Source: Leucogyrophana mollusca (Eukaryota > Basidiomycota > Agaricomycetes > Boletales). From it: a stretch of DNA of 59,383 bases. The stretch is from positions 1 through 59,383 of the forward strand of contig MU266448.1 in assembly GCA_021014945.1 (NCBI GenBank). The letters are read 5' to 3'. The number at the start of each line of letters is the position of its first letter. Within the stretch, counting starts at the first letter, position 1. Positions 52,976-59,383 of the stretch are shown piece after piece. Position numbers and translations under genes: made by a program. The notes beneath the pieces are model-generated. The model did no database searches and was not told where the DNA came from. It saw only the letters and a list, made by a program, of their open reading frames with translations.

Positions 52976-53020
52976 ATTAAAACGATATATGACATCTGGA
53001 GAGTAGATATAATGTATAGC

Positions 53021-53685
53021 TCATGACTGTGCTACCGAGGCAGCGTTCTTTTCTGCGAGAAGCTCCTGCTGCACGATTTTATCTGCGAGGGCCTTTACCC
53101 TCTGGGCGTCGGTGTCCTGCCTGAGTGACCCCACTGCGCTCTGCATCATCTCCCTGCCCACACCGACGGGGGCATGCTGCCACCTCGTGACCCTGATGCC
53201 GACGCCGGGGATGGTGTGTCTGACGAGATACTTGACCCAGCGGTCGACGACCTCGGGGTCGGCGTCCCAGGCCTTGATAGCGCGCTTGTGTACGCGGCGC
53301 TCAAAGTTCTCCTGGCTCTTCTTGTGGACAAAGGGCCCGCGGAGGACTGTCCAGAGGGAGCGCTGAGTGGGGAGGTGAATGGGGCGGGAGGCGGGGATGG
53401 CGAGGGCGGCTGCTGCGTGCTCTGCGAAGTGGGCGAAGAGGTCGAGGTGGAGGGGGTGGTGCGCACGGAGGTGGATGAGGGCGACGGGGACGCGGTGGGT
53501 GGGCGGGTGCTGGAGGGGCGGGTACAGACTGCGCCCGTGGATAACAGAGGCGGAGAACTCCGGCTCCGTCAGTGCGCTGGGTCTGCAGTTGATTAGCATT
53601 GGCACGTTTTGGCAGTGAATGGGCCTTACTTTGTGCTGTTATAGCGAGCCCATTTTGTGAGCACTCCAGTCGCCCGTCGAAGCAT
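53021..53685 (-). CDS. RSM10: Mitochondrial ribosomal protein uS10m
   Basis: Mitochondrial small-subunit protein S10. The start at 53685 gives a typical presequence (MLRRATGVLTKWARYNSTK, rich in Arg and hydroxyl residues). One intron starts right after it. The uS10 core follows: VPVALIHLRAHHPLHLDLFA, ALAIPASRPIHLPTQRSLWT, VLRGPFVHKKSQENFERRVH and KRAIKAWDADPEVVDRWVKY. The C-terminal extension ends KNAASVAQS at 53021. An ATG further upstream exists in another frame of exon 1 but lacks a presequence. It diverges from mago nashi, with 65 bp between start codons. Confidence 0.92.
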
Positions 53686-53750
53686 CGTTTGAAACAGAGG
53701 GCAGACCGGCAATTCCCGGTCATATCTTTCTTCAACACCAACACGTTCCA
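53686..53750. promoter_or_regulatory. 65-bp divergent promoter of uS10m and mago nashi
   Basis: Only 65 bp separate the two start codons, so 5' UTRs and promoter elements must overlap or reach into coding sequence. It contains a perfect 6-bp inverted repeat, GACCGG (53704-53709) and CCGGTC (53716-53721), with a 6-nt spacer. Confidence 0.75.
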
Positions 53751-54535
53751 ATGGCCTCACACGACAACGATCCCTTCTACCTCAGGTATGCCCTCTCAAT
53801 TACACCCTGTCACTGAGCTAACAGTCCTCTCTTGACGTAGATACTAGTGAGTCGGGTGCGCCTGCCCGCCATCACGCGCTGACGTCTTTTCCAGCACCGG
53901 CCACTCTGGCAAACATGGGCACGAGTTCCTCGAGTTCGAGTACTCCCATGGCCGTCTCCGCTACGCCAACAACTCAAACTACAGAAACGACAGTCTGATT
54001 CGCAAAGAGAGTGCGCTTCCTCGTCCTTTTTTGCACGGTGCACCTGCTGACGTCGCCCCGCCTCGCCCCAGTGTGGATCGGGCCAATGGTCGTCAAAGAG
54101 CTCAAACGCATCGTCGAGTCCAGCGAGATCACAAAGTGCGTTGTGGACTGTGTGGGCTGCGCTTGCGCTGACGATGCACATCTCTTGCAGGGAAGACGAC
54201 GTGAATTGGCCGAAGAAAAATATCGTCGGCAAGCAGGAGCTCGAGATCAGGGTTGGGAACGACCATATTGCGTTCGAGGTACGTTTTTCGTCCCTTACCT
54301 CCCGTTTCCTCCACCCATCCGCCCCGACAGACCGCCAAAATCGGCTCCCTCGTCGACATTCAGGACAGCGAGGACCCAGAAGGGCTCCGCGTGTTCTACT
54401 ACCTCGTGCAGGATCTCCGCGTAAGTCCGCGCTGCCCCCTCTCTCTCTATCTGTCTGCGGTCGAGCTCACGACGTGCGGCGCAGTGTCTCATCTTCTCGC
54501 TCATCTCGCTGCACTTTAAGATCAAACCCATCTAA
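53751..54535 (+). CDS. Mago nashi (MAGOH), exon junction complex core
   Basis: Core subunit of the exon junction complex, binding Y14/RBM8A. ATG 53751 starts [20 protein letters not shown]. Joining exons gives [100 protein letters not shown] and a C-terminus [19 protein letters not shown]. This is nearly the full length of the animal protein, one of the most conserved known. The Tyr-Tyr codons after YLR are made by a 6-nt microexon (ATACTA, 53841-53846) flanked by GT-AG introns. About six exons. It shares a 65-bp promoter region with uS10m. Confidence 0.95.
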
Positions 54536-55205
54536 GTCTCACCGCGTCTTCCTTTCGTGTTCCCTCTCCGATATTTGTCCTGTGCTGAGAATTACAATAA
54601 AATAAATGGTGTTAGTTGTCGCAAGAAAACGCTGCTGGGGCGGTGCAAGGTGTGTTTTTTGCCTCGTGTTCGTTGGTTGATGGGGGCTGATTGTGCTTCT
54701 TGGATAGATGTTGTGAACTAACACTTGAAAAAATCACGAAAACGAAAAGAAATCGCGAAAACGAAAGCGAGGGGGGCATCTTGGTCTACGTAGATGATCT
54801 CGGTCAGGCAAATAGAACTCAGTCGCAAGAAAATGCTGTGGGGGCGCTTGGAGGTACGTTGGCTCTCGTATTTCGTTGGGATTGTGGATAGTGCTGATGT
54901 GTTCGTGCAGATGTGGCGGCTGGGTGGTTGGCTAACGCAGACGTGGCTACTTATTGGATTGGTTCATGTTTTTGGGTCGCAGCGGGGGCCCGCGCTGCTG
55001 GGATTCGGTCGCAAGAGAAGCTTGCGCACTGGGGTTCGGCCGCAAGAATGTGCTGCGCTGCAGGGTGCGTTTGGGTTTGGGTCTTCGTTTTTATCGGGGT
55101 TTCGATGGTCGTTGGAGGTGTTGGCTGGCTAACTACTGACGTATCGGCTTGTGCGCGTGTGGTAATCTATCGGGGTGTCGGGGTGTGCGTGATTGTTGCT
55201 GTGTC

Positions 55206-55305
55206 GTATCGGTCTGCGCAGGGTTGTCGCCGTATCAGTGCGCAAGGGTGTTGCTGTATCGGCTGGGCAGGGTTGTTGCGGTATGGGTTTGCATACGGTT
55301 GTTGG
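55206..55305. repeat. Degenerate 24-26-bp minisatellite
   Basis: Four adjacent units begin GTATC/GTATG and contain GCGCAGGGTTGT-like cores: 55206-55231, 55232-55255, 55256-55280 and 55281-55305. More diverged units can be traced back to about 55140. Confidence 0.7.
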
Positions 55306-56087
55306 TGGATCTGAACTGTCCTGCACTGAAGTGCTTGCTGTCCTGGGGCCGGGGGGTGGGTGTTCGGTAAGGGGATGTGTGCTGACAAGGGAACTGACGT
55401 TGATTCATGAGTAGGCTAACCCAGTTCGTCTTTGTGCACAGTAGTCTGGCACCTTTCGTTCCTCTGCGCACTGCATGTCGTGGACGCACGTTGGTCTATG
55501 CGTACAGCAAGCAGCCCTCCGCGTGTAGCAGACAACCGGATATGTACAGCGGGGAAATTTGGGGCGCTGGGTGCGGATGTTGTGCTCGTCCTCGGCGTTG
55601 GTGGTACCCTTCGTATGCTGGGGGTGCTCGGTGCGCAGGGCCTGGGGTGTGCGGTACTCGGAGCCTGGAAGTGCAGCTGGCAGTGAGTGGGGACGCGGGG
55701 CGGGTTGGTCGAGTGACTCGATTGGGGTTCGATTGTTGTTCATCCAAAATGTTCGACGTCGGCGCTGGGGCTCTGTTTGACGAGGACTTGCAAGTCTTCT
55801 TCGAGACGGCTCCCAGGCCATTCCGCGGGTGGGTCTTGAGTGAGATGAAAGGAGGTATTCTATATATTCGGTGTCATGTAAGTCATTGGAGCTTTTGACA
55901 ATGAGCTTTGTTTGTGCTGCTGTTTTTCCGTCTACCGTCCCCCCGCGTGGAGGGGGTCGTATTGTGTGACGGGGGGGGCCCACTGATGTTTGCTCTAACT
56001 TTGAACCCACGGGGTTCTTGCATTCTGCGTGTCTGTCATGGGTGGTGCGTCTCAGGGTATGTGTTTCGTATTCGCCCCCTCGTGCAG

Positions 56088-56171
56088 CACACATGTCTCG
56101 TATGATGTATTAGTGCTGGTTCAACTGGCCCCCACACATGTCGTATGATGTATTAGTGCTGGTTTGGCCCC
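56088..56171. repeat. Tandem duplication, about 40-44 bp
   Basis: Two adjacent copies contain CACACATGT, CGTATGATGTATTAGTGCTG and GGCCCCCA. The second is a few bases shorter. An inverted repeat TTTGGCC...GGCCAAA follows at about 56164-56205. Confidence 0.75.
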
Positions 56172-56470
56172 CACACGGCGCGTCTTGCCCCCCCGTGGCC
56201 AAATGAAACCCCCCATGCGAATGTGGTGGGGACACCGCTCGGCCGCGGTCTCGGATCGCTTGTGGTGTTTCATTGGTTGTTGGCTGTTGGTTGATGTGTT
56301 TTGCGTCCTGGATCTGTTTCGGGTGGGTGGTTCACTCGGATGTGAGGCTAAATTCTGTGGGTGAGACCACGTACAACACGTAGACTGGGGCTTGTTTCAT
56401 TCATATTGCACTGAAAAGGATATATAATCGCCGCGTAGCACGGAGGGCATGTCTCAGTCGTGGCTAATTG

Positions 56471-56492
56471 ACGCGACGCGACGCGACACGCG
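56471..56492. repeat. ACGCG pentanucleotide repeat upstream of CK1
   Basis: Three to four ACGCG units (ACGCGACGCGACGCGACACG) about 180 bp before the CK1 start codon. It may be a simple repeat or a cluster of MCB-like sites. Confidence 0.6.
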
Positions 56493-56670
56493 ATCATGTG
56501 ACGGAATGGGTGGAGTGCCGACAAGAGCCGTGATTATCTAATCTTGTCCGTACTTGAACCTTGAACGCCACTGCAGAAACAAGGCCGCTCTCCCCCACAC
56601 CCACCCCAGCGGCGCTCGCATTCTCCCTCCCCCGCCTCAAGCTCAAGCCACACATACACGGCACGATATC

Positions 56671-58019
56671 ATGGAGTTCACGTTCGGCGGCAAATACAGG
56701 CTCGAGGAGGAGATCGCCATAGGCGGCTGTGGTGCGTCTGCGGTGTTTCGCTGGCTTGGGTCTTTTGAGTTATCTTGCGCCCTGCTGACACACGGCGCAC
56801 GGCGCAGGCACGGTCTTCTCCGGGATCCACACCATCGCGGGCAAGGAGGTCGCTATAAAACTTGAGCCCGCCGTCACGTCCTCGCGGAACGCCAGCTCAC
56901 CGCTGAAGCAGGAATCGAAGGTGTACAAGACGCTCATGGGCGGGCTCGGTGTCCCGTGGATTATGTGGTCTGGCAAGCAGGGGGACTACAACGTGATGGT
57001 GATCGATATGCTCGGTCCGAGCTTGGAGGACCTCTTTAAGATGTGCAATCGGCACTTTACGCTGAAGACGGTGTTGTTGCTCGCGGATCAGCTGGTGAGT
57101 AGACTTTTTTTGGTGGCGTGGTGTTGTGGGGGGCGTTTTGCTTTTTTGGGAGGGGCTGGTAGTGGGCGCGGGGTGTTTGCCGTTTGTGATATTTGGGGTT
57201 TTTTTTTTTTTTTCGCGTTTTATGTTTTCTGCTGGACTTGGGCCTCTGAAACGCCAACGACGCCATGCTGTGCACATAGATCGTTTTTCTCACGCTCTCC
57301 CTACAGATATCCCGGCTCGAATTTATACACTCGCGCGACTTCGTCCACCGCGACGTCAAGCCCGCTAACTTCGTCATGGGCACGGAAAAATCGGCCCACC
57401 TCGTCAACGTCATCGACTTCGGGCTAGCGAAGAAATTTAGGGACCCGAAGACAGGCGCGCATATCCCGTACCGGCAGGACGACCACCACGGCGTCGGAAC
57501 GTCGCTGTTTGCGAGTTTAAACGCACACGAGGGGATCGGTGAGTCCGCGAGATCATTGGTAGTATAACCAAATGTAGATTGACGCTCGTGGCTCGCCGCA
57601 CAGAATGTTCTCGGCGCGACGACCTCGAATCCCTCGCCTACATGCTAATCTATTTCCTGCGCGGCACCCTCCCCTGGCGAAAAACAAAAGGCGCCACCGT
57701 CTCCGCGACCTGGGACGCGATCCACGCCGCAAAGCTCGCCGCGCTCCCCCTCCTCACCGCGGGCCTTCCCGCCGAGTTCGCAGTCTTCTTTGAGTACGCG
57801 CGCGGGCTCGAGTTCGGGGACCTCCCGGACTACGAGGGCCTGCGGGAGCTGTTTCGGGGCCTCGCGGGGCGCGTGGGGGTGCGGTACAATGGGGTGTCCG
57901 ATTGGACGCTGGGCCCGGTGAGGGCGGGGACGAGGCGGTTTTGCGAGGCGTGTAATGCGAGGCGGGAGGAGATGGACGCGTCGCGGAGGGAGGAGGTGGG
58001 GGGTGATGTGAGGCGGTAG
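56671..58019 (+). CDS. Casein kinase 1 family protein kinase (divergent)
   Basis: Ser/Thr kinase of the CK1 group. The four exons give MEFTFGGKYRLEEEIAIGGC with GTVFSG (Gly loop), KEVAIKLEP (ATP Lys), DYNVMVIDMLGPSLEDLF, SRDFVHRDVKPANFVMG (catalytic Asp and Asn) and VNVIDFGLAKKFRDPKTG. The CK1 signature region reads GTSLFASLNAHEGIECSRRD, where conserved kinases have GTARYASxNTHLGxEQSRRD; DLESLAYMLIYFLRGTLPW follows. Catalytic residues are intact, but the activation-region Arg-Tyr is changed to Ser-Leu and the Gly loop lacks its last Gly. The tail is short and acidic/basic without a lipidation motif. Such divergent CK1 genes are often expanded in Agaricomycetes; the substrate is unknown. A 16-nt T-run lies in intron 2. 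Confidence 0.88.
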
Positions 58020-58901
58020 CTGTGGGAAGGGAGGCGGGGAGAAGGGGTGTTTGGTGGTGCGTTGAGCCGTGTTGTCTTGATTGGGGTGTGCGTGGAGCTG
58101 ATCGTGGATGTAGGTCCTTTGGTAGGAGCACGCGGCGGCGTAGCCGCATCATGTTTAGGTTGGCTTTTCGTGCCGGTTTCCTTATGTCGGGCACGGGTGG
58201 CTCTGCGCTCGCGCACATCGGCACCATTTCTTACCGGCCACCTTGCACCACTGAAATGGCCTCAAATATCACACTTCGGATACAGGCCGCCAGCATTGTT
58301 GAGTTGGCGCAAGGTTTGTACCCCTGTCGTGCACGCCGAGGGCTTGCGGGAAACTGATGTATATTCTTTCAGCAATGTTCCCGCCTCGTCAGCGGGGCAA
58401 AGTATCTTGGGTTGTGCTAGGCGGAAGTTATGTTCTTGTATTATGGGTTTTATGTGTTGTTGTTCTTTTCTGTTGTGCTGTTGTTTTGTACCGATCTTCC
58501 CCCTGCTATACAGTTTGTTATCCGACTGAGGTTTAGTGAGAGTGGCTCATGGCAGAAGATAATTATGGTGTATTTGGGTGATGTATCATTGCACCAGCCC
58601 ATGACAGAATTATTAGTTCTCGTTTGTGGCATCCTTACTCAGGGGGTATTCGAGAACAAGGTAGACCCTTAAGGTTAGGTAGGTGTAGAGATACTGACAG
58701 CTATGGATTGCATTTAAAACAAAAACTTACCATTACAATGAATCCACTTAAGTCTTAATATACAGATACAGTATCAGGTGTGGATTCTATATAACAGATC
58801 ATGCTATAGAGGTATACTAAGACATAAACAGACACAGGATTTAGAACATAGAGTTTTCCTCTGGTACAAATACAGAGCTATCCTCCTTGGATATCAAGAC
58901 T
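58020..58901. other. Intergenic region before the WD40 gene; composition shift
   Basis: About 880 bp with no supported gene. Base composition changes from GC-rich (58.0-58.2 kb) to AT-rich (from about 58.4 kb) and stays AT-rich into the WD40 gene. Confidence 0.5.
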
Positions 58902-59383
58902 TCATTCATCTTCTGACTCCACTGTGATAGCACCTATGGTCTCTGAACTGGTATAGAGCAAGGAAGGAAAGTCTACAACAATGACTTTGCCATCAGAACA
59001 TCCAATAGCAAGTGAAGTGCCCCAGGATGCTGTTGTGTGGTAATTAATATCAGATGGAATCTTGCCAAGTGTTTGGTTTTTGGACTGATCAACAATCCAC
59101 TGGCCTTTTAGTACAATTGAAAATGAAGGAAAGTTGGAGATATCATAGCTGGCAGATAGGAGGCCAGTTCTTGCATCCCACACCAGCCACACATCCCTAC
59201 TATCATGTGATAGGATGTGTGTCCCATCAGGTGAAAATGCAACTGATCGCACCGAACCCTGGTGCCCTTGGATTGGTGGGAGGACCCGAGCACCTGTAGA
59301 GGCATCCCACACACAGATGGTCTTGTCATCTGAGCCAGAGACAATGTGGGTCCCATCAGGTGAAAATGCAACTGATAGCACAT
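58902..59383 (-). CDS. WD40-repeat protein, C-terminal part (cut by window edge)
   Basis: The minus-strand frame runs off the right edge and stops at 58902. Two WD repeats are complete or nearly so: VAFSPDGTHIVSGSDDKTIC with VWDASTG, and GHQGSVRSVAFSPDGTHILS then VWDARTG. A non-repeat C-terminal segment ends AITVESEDE. The two repeats share a stretch of more than 20 identical nucleotides. Such near-identical repeats are typical of fungal NACHT-WD40 (NWD/HET-type) immune-like receptors, but no NACHT or effector domain is in the window, so that identity is inference. The AT-rich composition differs from neighbouring genes. Confidence 0.8.
   Translation of the reverse strand, partial: VLSVAFSPDGTHIVSGSDDKTICVWDASTGARVLPPIQGHQGSVRSVAFSPDGTHILSHDSRDVWLVWDARTGLLSASYDISNFPSFSIVLKGQWIVDQSKNQTLGKIPSDINYHTTASWGTSLAIGCSDGKVIVVDFPSLLYTSSETIGAITVESEDE

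Larger units (their letters stand above)
54536..56670. other. Repeat-rich intergenic region (2.1 kb)
   Basis: No supported gene. Overlapping frames occur on both strands, the longest being a minus-strand frame at 55405-56094 of repetitive, Arg/Thr/His-rich composition. The plus strand is G/T-rich with degenerate repeats: GCAAGAAAA/GCTG motifs at about 54620, 54827, 55010 and 55045, a 25-bp minisatellite at 55206 and a tandem duplication at 56088. Confidence 0.6.

Noticed and set aside
55405..56094. 229-codon minus-strand frame in the repeat-rich gap
   Set aside because: Composition is Arg/Thr/His-rich and repetitive, no domain is recognisable, and both strands carry overlapping long frames, as expected in GC-skewed repeat DNA.
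57754..58227. Long minus-strand frame opposite the CK1 3' end
   Set aside because: Shadow of the GC-rich CK1 coding sequence; Pro/Thr/Arg-rich with no domain.

Overview
The window is nuclear DNA of a filamentous basidiomycete, most likely an Agaricomycete. The genes are intron-rich with short (about 45-70 nt) GT-AG introns and lie densely on both strands. The families match: a fungal Nbs1, a Rua1-type (DUF4451) regulator, a GT69/CAP59-type mannosyltransferase, a Tnp2-like transposon N-terminus and the end of a WD40 protein with near-identical repeats. I cannot name the species.

Layout. 1-5.8 kb is accessory and decayed: a truncated Tnp2-type transposase ORF (-), a pseudogene of a secreted alpha/beta hydrolase (-) and unassigned sequence. 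6.0-11.3 kb holds TOM70 (+), a small unknown ORF (+) and the intact alpha/beta hydrolase (+), so the hydrolase pair flanks TOM70 in inverted orientation. 11.8-35 kb is housekeeping: EPL1 (-), an intron-containing tRNA-Tyr (-), a GT69 mannosyltransferase (+), NBS1 (-), a KDM4-type JmjC demethylase (-), ornithine carbamoyltransferase (+), a TMEM19/DUF92 membrane protein (+), glycogen synthase (+) and a PTC7-like PP2C phosphatase (+). 35-47 kb holds proteasome beta2 (-), a BAR protein (+), an aldehyde dehydrogenase (+), a GNAT acetyltransferase (+), a BAR-ALDH fusion gene (+) and proteasome beta5 (+). 48-58 kb holds a p24 cargo receptor (-), a Rua1-like zinc regulator (+), SUS1/ENY2 (+), mitochondrial uS10m (-), mago nashi (+), a 2.1-kb repeat-rich gap and a divergent casein kinase 1 (+). 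The right edge cuts an AT-rich WD40 gene (-).

The most unusual locus is 36.5-45.7 kb. A BAR gene followed by an ALDH gene has been duplicated. In the second copy the last BAR splice donor (GT to GA), the BAR terminal exon and the ALDH start codon (ATG to CTG) are gone, so BAR and ALDH form one open reading frame. The fused ALDH has lost the catalytic cysteine, the oxyanion-hole asparagine and the cofactor-binding glutamate, while its reading frame and splice sites remain intact. This predicts a membrane-binding BAR scaffold carrying a catalytically dead ALDH domain, next to its active, unfused parents.

Other points of note are a 6-nt microexon in mago nashi, a 12-nt microexon in the p24 gene, two GC-AG introns in the active ALDH, and a 65-bp divergent promoter shared by uS10m and mago nashi. 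All exon structures were deduced by eye from splice consensus and protein family conservation.
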